From Nephrocerus scutellatus (taxonomy: Eukaryota; Arthropoda; Insecta; Diptera; Pipunculidae), in NCBI GenBank assembly GCA_947095585.1, contig OX352761.1, positions 55,164,432-55,228,431 on the forward strand: a stretch of DNA of 64,000 nt, given 5' to 3'. The position numbers were made by a program, and so were the translations under genes. The first letter of the stretch is position 1. Each line of letters starts with the position of its first letter. The notes below the pieces were generated by a model. That model was given only the letters and a program-made list of their open reading frames with translations, did not search any database and was not told where the DNA came from. Below, piece by piece: positions 21,664 to 31,931 of the stretch.

Positions 21664-22200
21664 GTGATCGCCATAATCATACACATTCGAATGTCAGCTA
21701 AAGACCAGGTGGGATCAGAAAAATCAGGGAAACGATTCGCGGTCGAGCCGAAGTTCCCCGACTCGACAACATTAAACAAAAATCTAAATTTAGGGAATTC
21801 TCAGGAACCACAAACTAAAGTCCCTACAGTTAAGCTTCCATTAGATATAAGCCTAAACGGCAATGTAAAACTAGTAGTGGACACCGGCGCTGAGGTAAGC
21901 ATTATCACCGAAAAAGTGATATCGCCAGAAACACAAATAAATAGAAAAAATAATTGTACAATACAAACACCTTTCGGAACTGGAAATACTTTAGGGAGTT
22001 GCCAGGGTAATTTCAATTTGAAAACTCAAATGCCCTGCAATTTTCAAGTATGTATTACGCAATATACCTGGGCTATCTGAAGACGGATTATTAGGAAATG
22101 ATTTCCTGTCACAAAATTGTGATATAAAGGGACCTGAGCAACTACTAAAGTTTCCTGCACGGAAACTAAAGAGTTCAGCGTCTCTCTGAATTACAATGAC
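21664..22200 (+). pseudogene. Element B aspartic protease
   Basis: Active site VVDTGAEVSIITEKV with intact D-T-G-A, preceded by LPLDISLNGNVKL. Downstream is a flap-like stretch TIQTPFGTGNTLGSCQGNFNL, then after a frameshift LSEDGLLGNDFLSQNCDI, the normal end of the domain (IIGxDFL-type motif). The frameshift near 22075 separates the two halves. Confidence 0.75.
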
Positions 22201-22209
22201 AGAAATGTC

Positions 22210-22758
22210 ATGACATGTCGCAAAAGGGCTGTCGAAGTGGGACCAACTACATACAAAGCGAGATCCGAAGAGGTTGCAAAAACCGCTTGTAGCGTCTCCA
22301 AGGCTTTTTCTACACAAGAAGCTGGCTGCATAGCCTCAACGATGCATACAGATAATGAAGTACCCAAGATAGATATTAATATCACCCAGAATAAGGTCAG
22401 ATCAGTACAAATTGATAACTCTGAAGAGTTCAACATTCCTATGAACTACACTGACAGCAATTTATGTCGCAAAAGGGCAGTCGAAGTGGGACCAACTACA
22501 TACAAAGCGAGACCCGAAGAGGTTACAAAAACCGCTTGTAGCATCTCCAAGGCTTCTTCTACACAAGAAGCTGGCTGCATAACCTCAACGATGCGTATAG
22601 ATAACAAAGTTCCAAAGACAGCATCTAATAGCACCCATGATCAATTTAGGTCAGTGGAAATAGTGCTAAATCAACACATCAGCACACCTGCACGATCACA
22701 AACCGTCATCGCCGTTCCAATAGATTTAGAGGAAGAAATGCCCTGCCTTTCACAATAA
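22210..22758 (+). pseudogene. Element B protease-RT linker with in-frame duplication
   Basis: An open stretch of 182 codons holding two copies of a segment starting CRKRAVEVGPTTYKAR and continuing with TACS, STQEAGCI and STM. The anchors are 249 bp (83 codons) apart and the reading frame is kept in both. After the second copy comes TPARSQTVIAVPIDL, which resembles the pre-RT beta-sheet region of errantivirus Pol, then a stop. No known domain is recognised in the repeated unit. Confidence 0.7.
22216..22640 (+). repeat. Tandem duplication, 249-bp period
   Basis: Unit 1 begins at 22216 and unit 2 at 22465 with tgtcgcaaaagggc. Identity is high over about 150 bp and then falls off. Confidence 0.85.
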
Positions 22759-23480
22759 ATTGGCAATGGAGTTTCCTGTCTAACAGGATATTGCCACCAG
22801 GCCAAAGAGCTTTAATAGGTGCAATAAATGTGACCACAAAGCCTGTAAAAGTCACTAATTTAACTTTACAACTGATCCCGGTAAAAGACTACATACTAGT
22901 ACCCATGAAAACCGAGGACGAGCAAAGTTAAGCAAGCGAGGAAAGAAATTCTCATGTCGATACTGACAAAAGAGAGAGCAAAACGCAAATTGCCTCAATT
23001 CAACACATCAGATATATGTTCCCAGAGTTAGATCCTCTGGACGATCCACTTAAAATATCGCGCTTTAAGCATCTCGAACAAGAAGAAAAAAGAATAAAAA
23101 AATACACCACGGCCATAACGCATGAAATACCACTGGTGATAGATCCACCGCCTATAAATCAAAAAATGTATAGACTTCCCGAGATACAGAAACAAGTTAT
23201 CAATAATACCTCGAATAGAAGATATTCTAGACCAGCTCGGTCATTCCCGTTACTTTTCTACGCTAGATCTTGCCAGCGGCTATCACCAAGTTTTAATGGA
23301 TGTTAAAGATCGGGCCAAAACAGCTTTTAGCACTAATTACGGACATTATGAGTTCACACGCATGCCGTTTGGACTAAAAGGAGTTCCAGCTACTGATGAA
23401 CTATGTCCTTACTGGTCTACAAGGACGTGAATGTTTAGTATATCTGGATGATATAGTCAAAGTTGTCTGAATTTGATTAT
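22759..23480 (+). pseudogene. Element B reverse transcriptase, thumb deleted
   Basis: After several stops the RT appears in pieces: IPLVIDPPPINQKMYRLP, EDILDQLGHSRYFSTLDLAS (first catalytic Asp), GYHQVLMD, KTAFSTNYGHYEFTRMPFGL and finally CLVYLDDIVK with the catalytic Asp pair. Directly after this the sequence jumps to the end of RNase H (DYRIEYNQ, then NTNADALSRIP). The thumb, connection and most of RNase H, roughly 300 codons, are gone. Confidence 0.78.
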
Positions 23481-23489
23481 AGAATTGAG

Positions 23490-24507
23490 TACAACCAGGT
23501 AAATTCAATACCAATGCCGACGCTCTCAGTCGAATTCCACACGAGAGTGTACAAAATGACACACCAACGGCAACACCCACAATCAAGACACTCGAAAACA
23601 AACAATTCGAGAATGAGTCTAAAGACGCTTTTCAATGTAATGCTGTTACAAGATTACAAGCCCAGAATCCCAAATCAGCAAGTGAGAAAAGACTATCAGA
23701 AAAAGGATACGAAAAATAAATAATTAAAGAACTCCCGGACAGTTTAGAAAATCAATCACAAACTGAAATACAAATAAATAGTAAAACCAATATAGAGGAA
23801 ATTACTAAACCCGAGGAAATTAAAACAATATTAAAAGATTATCATGACTCCCCTTTCGGTGGTCATCAGGGAGTGATAAAAACATACAAAAGAATTCGTA
23901 AAAAGTATTGGTGGCGACACATGCTCAAAGATATTAAGAAATATATTAAACGGTGTAAAAAATGCCAAACCTTGAAGGCGACACCTTCTTTCCGAATACC
24001 AATGGTCATCACAGATATCGCCGAAAAACCTTTTGATAAAGTGTATCTAGATATCGTAGGACCTTTGGAGCAATCTTTTTCCGAAAACCTGTACATATTA
24101 ACCTTCCAGGATAATCTAACCAAATTCTTTGATTGCTATGCCATACCAAATGCAGATGCTCAAACAGTAGCTCAAGTAGTCTTCGACCAAATAATTACAC
24201 GGTACGGTAGTCCCAAGAAGAAAGTAACAGACCAGGGGAAATTTCCTTAGTGACCTTTTTAAAGGGCTGCGTAAGTTGTAAAAAATAAAGAAATTGCAAT
24301 TGCAGCGTGCCGCCCACAGTCAAATGGAGCTTTGGAACGAGCCCATCGGCCACTGGTAGAATACATACGTACTATAGTCGAGGAAAATCCTGGGATCAAT
24401 ATCTAAGAACGGCCGCATTTTTATACATTAATAGTGTTCATAACAGCACCAAATTAACACCAATGGATTGCCTTTATGGTTTCTCACCTGAGATACCATC
24501 TAACTAA
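23490..24507 (+). pseudogene. Element B integrase
   Basis: Begins after the RNase H remnant. The zinc module reads HDSPFGGHQGVIKTYKRI, then YIKRCKKCQ (HHCC). The core has LDIVGPL with the first Asp and VTDQGKF with the second. After a stop and frameshift near 24248, CRPQSNGALERAH holds the Glu. It continues with AAFLYINSVHNSTKLTPMDC and a stop at about 24505. Two disruptions separate the three catalytic residues. Confidence 0.78.
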
Positions 24508-25171
24508 CTTATAACCACGAGAGTTACTACCACATGTTGAGATATACACTTCAAAAAACATATTCAATAGCGAAACGTAATTTACTAGCCAGCAAACATA
24601 GGTCAAAAGGTTATTATAATAAAATGGTAAGACTACATACTTTTCATGTAGGAGATAAGGTGCTCATTTAAATCGAAAATCGTAAGGGCAAATTAGCACC
24701 TATTTGGAGGGGACCTTATTCTGTTACGGCAGTTAAGGACCCGTTAACACAACAATGAAGTTAGGTAGAAAACAAATAGTAGTACACAACAACCGTTTAA
24801 AGCCTTACTATGAATAACATAACCCCACTACAATGTTCGTAACATTAAACTTAGGTTACCTACTAATTTTATTTTCACCTCCCAACATTTCGAAACTTCG
24901 TGAAATCTCACCTTCACGTCTTGGTCAATTGGATAGCAAACCTAAAAGCCAACTAACTCAATCACCGACACTGTCAAAAATTACCTCAATACGTTTAGTA
25001 GGGTAAATATTATAAAATAATGTAATATAGCAAGATATGTCAAAATGTTGTTTAGTAAAAAATAATCTCAAATAAATCAAGTAAAAACAACAACAATTTT
25101 CCTAATAATAAAAATAAATGTTAATAGGTATTATTAAATATTCTTATAAACAAAACAAAACATTCAAAATT
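24508..25171 (+). pseudogene. Element B end of pol and start of an env-like frame
   Basis: Stop-ridden continuation of the integrase C-terminus, including sequence like KIVRAN, then YDPLT. A possible env beginning follows near 24840 (SVTLNLGYLLIFSPPN and SRLGQLDSKPKSQLTQSPTL), and it ends in a stop at about 25005. The fusion and membrane parts of an env are absent. The rest is A-rich DNA. Confidence 0.5.
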
Positions 25172-25325
25172 ACCTGTCTCAAAAAAAAAAAAAAAAAAAA
25201 TTGCAAATGAACAAATACAGAAAAAAGCGGTACCCAAAGAGGATAACAATATCGCCTGTAGTAAAATTAAAACAACAAAGGCAGAAGACATATATTTAAC
25301 ATATATCGTAAAAAACAAACGAAAA
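25172..25325 (+). repeat. Direct repeat left of the foldback
   Basis: A diverged copy of the sequence at 25948-26110. Shared phrases include acctgtctcaa, gcggtacc, cgcctg and agacatatatnnnncatatatcg. The foldback element lies between the copies. Confidence 0.7.
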
Positions 25326-25346
25326 CAAAAAAAATAAGAATTACTA

Positions 25347-25890
25347 ATGGGTGTTTTTTTGGGAGGTTTGTTTTTCCGATAGATGTCGTTTTATTTTATG
25401 ACAGTTGTTTTGACAGCTCAAAGTGGCATTTCTACTCAGTATTGTTTGGCAAATCATTATGAAAAAAAAAAAAAAAAAAAAAAAAAATGACATTTGTGAA
25501 AAATAGTCGTGGTAGCCATATGCCAGAAATTGTGTTTAAATGTTAAATGCCAAAGAATTATCTACCAAAAAAAAAATATCTAACGGGTGTTTTTTTAAGA
25601 GGTTGCCGATTTTTTTTTTGAATAAAACACATATAAAATTATGAAATGACCAAAATTTTTTTTTATTTGTTAGATAATTCTTTGGCATTTAACATTTAAA
25701 CACAATTTCTGGCATATGGCTACCACGACTATTTTTCACAAATGTCATTTTTTTTTTTTTTTTTTTTTTTTTTCATAATGATTTGCCAAACAATACTGAG
25801 TAGAAATGCCACTTTGAGCTGTCAAAACAACTGTCATAAAATAAAACGACATCTATCGGAAAAACAAACCTCCCAAAAAAACACCCGTTA
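25347..25890. repeat. Foldback element with 218-bp inverted arms
   Basis: The left arm (25347-25564) and right arm (25671-25890) are almost perfect inverted copies, differing mainly in poly-A/T length. Outer ends are gggtgttttttt and aaaaaacaccc, with TA next to each. The central 106 bp holds another outward motif, taacgggtgttttttt. No coding sequence. It looks like a mariner-type MITE arranged as a palindrome. Confidence 0.9.
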
Positions 25891-25947
25891 GATGCGTTTA
25901 AATTAACAAAAAAGTCAGTAAACAAAACAGAATTAAATTTAAATACT

Positions 25948-26110
25948 TGTCTCAATAAAAAAAAATAAAAAGAAAATTACATGAAAAAATTACAGACATA
26001 GCGGTACCTACAAAGGACACCAATACCGCCTGCATTAATTAAAATCGATAAAACAAAGACAGAAGACATATATCTTGCATATATCGTTAGAATAAGCTAC
26101 ACAAGAACAC
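25948..26110 (+). repeat. Direct repeat right of the foldback
   Basis: Partner of 25172-25325: acttgtctcaa, agcggtacctac, ccgcctgcatt, aagacatatatcttgcatatatcg. Confidence 0.7.
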
Positions 26111-26195
26111 AAAACGAAAACAATTTTCTTGTTTTTTTTTTTTTTAAATATATATAAATATATTGTTATGAATTTAAAATAAATAATAAAAAAAC

Positions 26196-27035
26196 AACCC
26201 ATAAAATTTTTCATCTAAATTCTCTAATCGCAGAAATTGATATGGGAGCCCCTCGATCCTGGGCCATTTTTTTTTATTGTGGGAGAAAATCATAGAAAAA
26301 GACATTTGACATCAGATGTTAAAATTGAAAATGCTCAGATCATTTTATTCTGAGCACTTAGAGCACGCTCATACTCTGAGCAAATAAGAAACACGAACAT
26401 TTATCGTGAGAACTCTTTGACTTCTCTGAACTAATTTATGAAAACGCGAAATGACAGAATATTGCGAAAACTTGTTGTTCTATCTGTAAGTTGATATCGA
26501 CAACAAAAAACGACATCAATAAAAATAAAATTCAGTAAATAAAAATGTAAGTTGAATTAAGCATAAAACATTTATGTCTCGTTTCATTTGCTGGGTTCAT
26601 TTGTGCGTGAGCTAAGATTTTTCTCTCTCTCTACCACCAAAACCATGCAGCGCAGCCGACTGCGCAGCACACACCGCACACAGTCCCTAAAGGGCGACGA
26701 ATATCTGATGCCAGTATATATATTTGAAAAATGTATAAGGGCCTTGCGGCCGAACCCGGGACCCGATCACTACAACATTCGAAAAAGTAATGTTTAGTGT
26801 GTAAAATTTGAAGAAAATCGGATACATTTTTTAAAATTTTTGTATGGGAGCCCCCCGACCCCGCAGCCCGAGGGGCCTCAAAATTTAATAGAAAGTGTTG
26901 TCTCCGGAAATACATATGTGTGCAATATCAATAAAATCGGGCCATGGGAAGTGGGTTAAAAATTGATCGCAAGAATCCACGACAGACGACCGACGACCGA
27001 CCCACGGGCAAGTGAAGTTAATATAGAGAATTTAA
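26196..27035 (+). repeat. Interspersed repeat family IR, copy 3
   Basis: Starts aacccataaaatttttcatctaaattctctaa-like and ends gttaatatagagaattta. It shares tatgggagcccctcgatcc, aatttgaagaaaatcgg and gggttaaaaattgatcgc with copy 1. The middle (26300-26760) is specific to this copy and holds acgaatatctgatgccagta and a cgcagccgactgcgcagc stretch. No gene. Confidence 0.8.
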
Positions 27036-27213
27036 AAAGAGCAGGGTAGGCTGTGTCGAAGACATGGCCGTGGGATTAGAGCGTGACAACGTCTCTCCAG
27101 GACGAAAGAAAAGAAAACAAAGATCTTGTTGTCTGTGGGACATATACACGGACGGATATATAAAAATGTATTTCTATACTAAATACAAGTCCTACGACTT
27201 GAACCGTAGCTCA

Positions 27214-27342
27214 TCACATACATCATCATCACATCACATTATATATAAATTATTTATAAGCTAATTTTAATGTTCATAACCACTAACTGTGAAGTTGCTG
27301 CATATTGCATACTACTGTCCAAACGCAGTAATGCAGCTTTTG
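27214..27342 (+). repeat. Diverged direct repeat, first copy
   Basis: Shares catacatcatcatcacatc, tttataagct, aatgttcataac, gcatatt and acgcagtaatgcag with 28721-28858, about 1.5 kb downstream. Confidence 0.65.
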
Positions 27343-27758
27343 GTTTCAACTCATAAAAAATTTGAGTAGTTTTAAATTAAATTAGAAGAGAAAAGTAGTG
27401 AGTACTGAGTAGTGCTGCCCATGCTTCGAAATGGTATGGTAAGAATGTCGCTTTCAAACATGCAGGCCAATTATTTCTCATTAAATTTCTTTTGCATTGT
27501 TCTCTTATTTCTGTAAATGATCGAGTAGTTATTTTGAACCGATGCTTAATGCTAAAAATGCTTAGTGTTAAAAAAAGCCGAAAGGCTTTTCCTGTTTCCT
27601 GTTTCTTTCTCGTTTCGTTTCTCGCTCTTTTTCTCTGCACTACAACCAGTTAGTTAGAACAGAGTGTTAAAAATTTTATATGGATTTCGCTCTTTAGTTG
27701 ATTACTAAAAAAACTAAACTAAACTAAATCTAAGCATGTGTCTGTGTACAATCGGAAC

Positions 27759-27845
27759 AGTTGGGCTTTCTATAGAGAAGGTTTTGGTTTCAATACAATT
27801 ACTAGTACTACACATACCAAAACCTTCTCTATAGAAAGCCCAACT
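27759..27845. repeat. Perfect 30-bp hairpin with 27-base loop
   Basis: Left arm 27759-27788 and right arm 27816-27845 are exact inverted copies (core tttctatagagaaggttttg). A third, slightly altered copy of the arm lies near 28060. The palindromic loop contains actagtact. Confidence 0.88.
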
Positions 27846-27968
27846 CTACGCATACTAATGCTGTAAACCAAGACCAAACGCATGTGTGTTTGTGGGATGT
27901 GAATGCATTGTACAAAAAATAAGTAGTCGCAAAGAGCGAGAAACGTAAGATGTGGTAGTGGGAAACAG

Positions 27969-28100
27969 AAAAATTTTATATGGATTTTGCTCTTTAGTTG
28001 ATTACTAATCCAAATACGTTTGGTCTTAATCTAAGCATGTATCTGTGTACGGTCGGAACAGTTGGGCTTTCTGTAGAGAAGGTTTTGACACATACCAATA
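27969..28100 (+). repeat. Direct repeat of 27668-27787
   Basis: aaaattttatatggatttyg, ctctttagttgattacta, taagcatgt, gtctgtgtac and the hairpin arm occur in the same order in both copies about 300 bp apart. Confidence 0.75.
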
Positions 28101-28720
28101 TTAGCCGTAGAGAGAGAGAGGGTGATTGAGTTGTTGCGGAAGTGGTATGGCTGGAAATAGAAGTATGCATCAAAATGTTTTTCGCTTTGAAACGCACAGA
28201 CGCAATATTCGCCAATAATTTCGTTTTATCTGGTTCTCTTTTTATTATGTAATATTATGTAACTTATAGTAGTATTTTTTTCTGTTAATCGACCAAACAC
28301 GAGAGCACTGTATCATTTTATGCATTGTTGATAGAACGAGCAGAGCAGAGCACTGATAGAAAATGAACAGAGACTATACTATCACTACGGCTGCGGTAAA
28401 GAATTAAGGAGTTACGCAGCTTGTGCTGCACAAAAAAATTGGCAGGCAGTCGGTATGCACGAAATTGCGGCTACATTTTAAACCGACTTACAGTCTGCTT
28501 GTAGGGCGACAATTTGACATTTACATTTTGCTATTTGCATCAAATTTAAAGTGGCTGCGTAAACTGCGCAGTCGATTTTTCTTTACTGCATTGGCTGGAA
28601 ATTTTTTGACCAACATGCAGCATAAACTGTGCAGCGGCTGAATTCTTGACCGCAGCCTACTACTGCATATGTTTGTTTCGTTCTGCTCAAGCTGTGAGCT
28701 GGATTGTATGTTATCGAAAT

Positions 28721-28858
28721 TACATACATCATTATCAATCACATCAAATACAACAGAATAAATAATTTATAAGCTGATCTAAATGTTCATAACGATTTTA
28801 TGTGAGGTGGGTGCATATTGGATTTGCATATCACTGCCCAAACACAGTAATGCAGTTG
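28721..28858 (+). repeat. Diverged direct repeat, second copy
   Basis: Partner of 27214-27342, in the same orientation. Confidence 0.65.
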
Positions 28859-28978
28859 CATTGATAGTAGTAGGAGAAGTAAGAGCTGTTAAAAAATATG
28901 TGCGTGTAATCTTTACGCGCGGTTGGTGTGAAATTCTTTGACGTTGTGGCCAATATTACGATTAAATTAAAAGGCACG

Positions 28979-29517
28979 AGTCGCTAAAAAAATTGTTTTG
29001 TTCCAGAAATTCCAGACCATAATGATCATATTCCAGAATTTCCATAGGAAGAAGTCTTATAGTCGCATCTTAGTCCTACATTCCGAATTTCATGCGAATC
29101 GCTTGAAAAATTGCTTTGTTCCTGAAATTCCAGACAATAATGATCATATTCCAGAATTTCCATAAGAAGAAGTCTTATAATCGCATCTTAGTACTACATT
29201 CCGAATTTCATGCGAATCGCTTGAGAAAAAGCTTTGTTCCAGAAATTCCAGACCATAATGATCATATTCCAGAATTTCCATAGGAAGAAGTCTTATAGTC
29301 GCATCTTAGTCCTACTTTCCGAATTTCATGCGAATCGCTTGAGAAATTGATTTGTTTTAGAAATTCCAGACAATAATGATCATATTCCAGAATTTCCATA
29401 GGAAGAAATCTTATAGTATAGTATCTTAGTTCTACATTCCGAATTTCATGCGAATCGCTTGAGAAATTGATTGGTTCCAGAAATTCCAGACAATAATGAT
29501 CATATTCCAGAATTGCC
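28979..29517 (+). repeat. 118-bp satellite, about 4.5 units
   Basis: Anchors ttccagaaattccag (or close variants) lie at 29001, 29119, 29237, 29355 and 29475, giving periods of 118, 118, 118 and 120. Each unit also has gatcatattccagaatttcc, cgcatcttagt and ccgaatttcatgcgaatcgc. Units are about 90 percent or more alike. Confidence 0.92.
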
Positions 29518-29834
29518 TAATGACCAAATCCCAGTGGATATTAAAAGAGGACAATACAGAGGACAAAATGCTGACATAACAGAGGACAAAATGCTGTTAA
29601 AATAGTTCCATTTAACATTCGACTTTTTGAATATGTACCCTTGTAGTGAGACGTTGTCACGTCAAAATAAGAATACATATATCTTTTATATGTGTATCAT
29701 TAGTATAAGAATTAAAAAAAAGAGAATTTTTGTATTTAATATCACTCAAAAAAAAAAAACAATAACTTATTTGCTTAAAAAAATAATCCAAAAACCTTGA
29801 GAATTATTTCTCTTCCAAGAATAATCCTCTTATC
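29518..29834. other. Non-coding DNA before the right LTR of element B
   Basis: Holds a short duplicate of cagaggacaaaatgctg (near 29555 and 29575) and an A-rich tract. Nothing else recognised. Confidence 0.45.
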
Positions 29835-29850
29835 AAAAGAAGGGAGGAAT
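29835..29850 (+). promoter_or_regulatory. Polypurine tract of element B
   Basis: aaaagaagggaggaat directly precedes the TGTTAC start of the right LTR, as expected for plus-strand priming. An internal repeat of the tract plus TGTTAC lies near 29940-29965 within the LTR. Confidence 0.8.
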
Positions 29851-30629
29851 TGTTACATAAAAATCTCCCTAAATTATCAAATACACAGAATAACCAAATA
29901 ATGAAATGTAGTTCACATGCATCATAAGTATAATATTCTTATCTAAAGAAGGGAGGAATTGTTACCTAAAAACCACACACTAAAGATGCATTTCCATGCA
30001 TCTATAATTAAAACAAAATATTACAACATAACATTTGCATTGTGCCCTACTCTAACGAATTCCAAGTACACATAATGTAAGATATTTCATGTGCATCGAT
30101 GCCGATGCACCTTTATATATATAATTATATTCCTATATTTTTAGTTGTAAGAAATAGTATAAAAGGAGAAGATTTTTACAAAATAAACCAGATTTATTCT
30201 CAACACGAAACTGAAAGGTCTTGTTCTTTCACTTCGAGTACTGCTTATTGCCTTTGCGATAGCCGCAGTACGAATACGTTGCAGTCACTGCACAGATTCA
30301 ACTTTATACACTTTTATTGAAAAGTGTTGTTTTCTCCACTGAGTCTACGTTGCTTTTCACCACGCAATTTTTCAAACACATTCTTAAACACTCCGCTATT
30401 CTTTACAAAACCATCACATTACAAATGCCTTAAACATCGATACATTATCTTGTCGACTACAAGGACCCATACAAATATACTATTTATATTTACATAAATA
30501 TATACACATATATATATACATAGGTTTAAAAATAAAACCTCAACAACAAATAATACAAATAAAGAAGTATTAACACAAATAATACTTTAAGAAGTATTAA
30601 CATTTTTAATACTTTAGAAAGTATTAACA
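29851..30629 (+). repeat. Right (3') LTR of element B
   Basis: TGTTAC...TTAACA, 779 bp, homologous to 19065-20070 with indels. It keeps gtataaaaggagaagattt and the gtgcatcgatgccgatgcac palindrome. Confidence 0.88.
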
Positions 30630-30633
30630 GTAT
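30630..30633. repeat. Target-site duplication GTAT, right
   Basis: Matches 19061-19064. Confidence 0.75.
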
Positions 30634-31490
30634 ATTTGGTTGTACATTGGTTTTGGAATTGTTATTTTAAATATTTCTAAATTTCTGGAAGAGATCAGTA
30701 GTACATTTAGTATGAAATGTATTTTGTTGTTGCTGTCTACTACAGCTTGATTTGTTTCCATTAAGTTGAATAGTATGTCTATGTATTGTTACTGTAAGGG
30801 GAATGGTAATTGACTACCTTCAGGTAGGTATGATAGGATTTTTCGCATTTCTTCCAGTAATTTAGTAGGATCTATGAGATATGGGTGCAATTCACCATGT
30901 GATGCAGCGTAGATTGCATCTAATAGATTGTTTTTAGTGAAATAGTAATATTCAGCTAAAGAGTTAAATATATTGAAGAGTTCTGTTAATTGAAGAAAAG
31001 CTTCTAGGATTGCGCTGTTTTTGTCTGTAGACTTCTGTATTTGTTTTACTTTGTTATTTATTTCCTCGGATTTTTGTTCAAGAATGTGTAAATGAGTGTT
31101 GGTTAAGTTTGAATGTGAAATGTAGTTTTTGAATATTGCGATTTGTTTGTCATAAAGATTCGTTATGTGATTTTGGTCCTTTTGAAGTTCATTTATGTGT
31201 TTGTTAATGATTCTAGCATCATCGTCATCTAGTGTTCCGAACAACTGTTTGGCAATAGTTCCTATGGCATTTATAAGTCCACGTTTTCGTACGCGAGGGG
31301 CGTTAGTAGTTCCAAAATATTTCTTTATAATTTCGTCTTGATATTCTATACGATCTAGAGTACTTTTTGATTCGAAAGTTAAAGTTTCACATTGGGTTAT
31401 TTTAAAGTTTTCTACTTTTAATTTTTCATAGAATTTAAAGAGTTTATTTATTTATTTAAAGAGTTTATATTAAGAGTTCGATTTTTTTAT
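30634..31490 (-). pseudogene. Element A env, N-terminal part
   Basis: Minus-strand env start. The ectodomain has FYEKLKVENFKITQCET, then a basic furin-like site RVRKR followed by GLINAIGTIAKQLFG, as at the cleavage and fusion region of F-type env proteins. A heptad-rich region follows with DDARIINKHINELQKDQN. One in-frame stop lies at about 30789, after which the same frame continues (YIDILFNLMETNQ) until element B interrupts it. The remaining part is at 18110-19060. The env start codon is not determined, since the upstream sequence is decayed. Confidence 0.78.
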
Positions 31491-31499
31491 TTTAAAATA

Positions 31500-31905
31500 G
31501 AATTTACTCCGGAAGAAGAAGTAATTTCATATGGACCGTTCCATAATAAAGCATCTGAGATATTCGACAAAATTTCTGTGACTTCTTTCACAAGATCCAA
31601 TTGATTGTGGCCGGTACGCACACGTTTGGAGTTTGGTAATTTTTAAGAGTTTACACACGTTTTTAAATAAGTCGCATAAGAAATTTTGGCCTTGATCTGA
31701 TAAAACGTATTTGGGGATACCGAAGCGAAAGATTATTTCCTATACGAATGCTTCAGCAATAGTATTGGCTTCTTGATTTGGTATTGGTGTAGCGTCAGTG
31801 TATTTAGTTAAATCGTCAATGAAAGTTAGAAGATATTTGTTATGGTTGGATGTAGTAGGATATGGGCTAACGATATCAAATGAGATTTCTCAAAGGGATG
31901 TTTGG
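31500..31905 (-). pseudogene. Element A integrase core
   Basis: Read on the minus strand: ISFDIVSPYPTTSNHNKYLL with the first Asp, FIDDLTKYTDATPIPNQEA, a stop after AEAFV, then FRFGIPKYVLSDQGQNFLC with the second Asp and CAYRPQSIGSCERSHRN with the Glu. The N-terminal zinc module is lost at the LINE D insertion and the C-terminus is short. All three catalytic positions are still recognisable, but the frame is broken. Confidence 0.75.
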
Positions 31906-31931
31906 CTGTTGAGGTTAATGATGATTAATCA

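Larger units (their letters stand above)
27036..28978. other. Element B 3' non-coding region with internal repeats
   Basis: No coding region recognised. It contains diverged duplicates near 27214-27342 and 28721-28858, a repeated block at 27668-27787 and 27969-28100, and a perfect hairpin at 27759-27845. Whether this is original element B DNA or later insertions is unclear. Confidence 0.5.
19065..30629 (+). mobile_element. Element B: errantivirus-like Gypsy inserted in element A env
   Basis: Complete outer boundaries: two LTRs, GTAT target duplication, a primer-binding site and a purine tract. Gag, protease, a short RT and integrase fill the first 6 kb. RNase H and most of the RT thumb are deleted. 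The last 4.8 kb before the right LTR holds no env but a mixture of direct repeats, a foldback, an IR copy and a satellite, partly later insertions. It split the env of element A, so it is younger than A. Confidence 0.85.

Noticed and set aside
26588..26797. Open frame ending RPNPGPD, resembling a 2A motif
   Set aside because: The D-x-E part is absent, the frame is short and lies in the interior of an IR repeat copy; treated as chance.
28979..29517. CRISPR-like array
   Set aside because: The repeats are contiguous 118-bp satellite units without unique spacers, in a eukaryotic genome.
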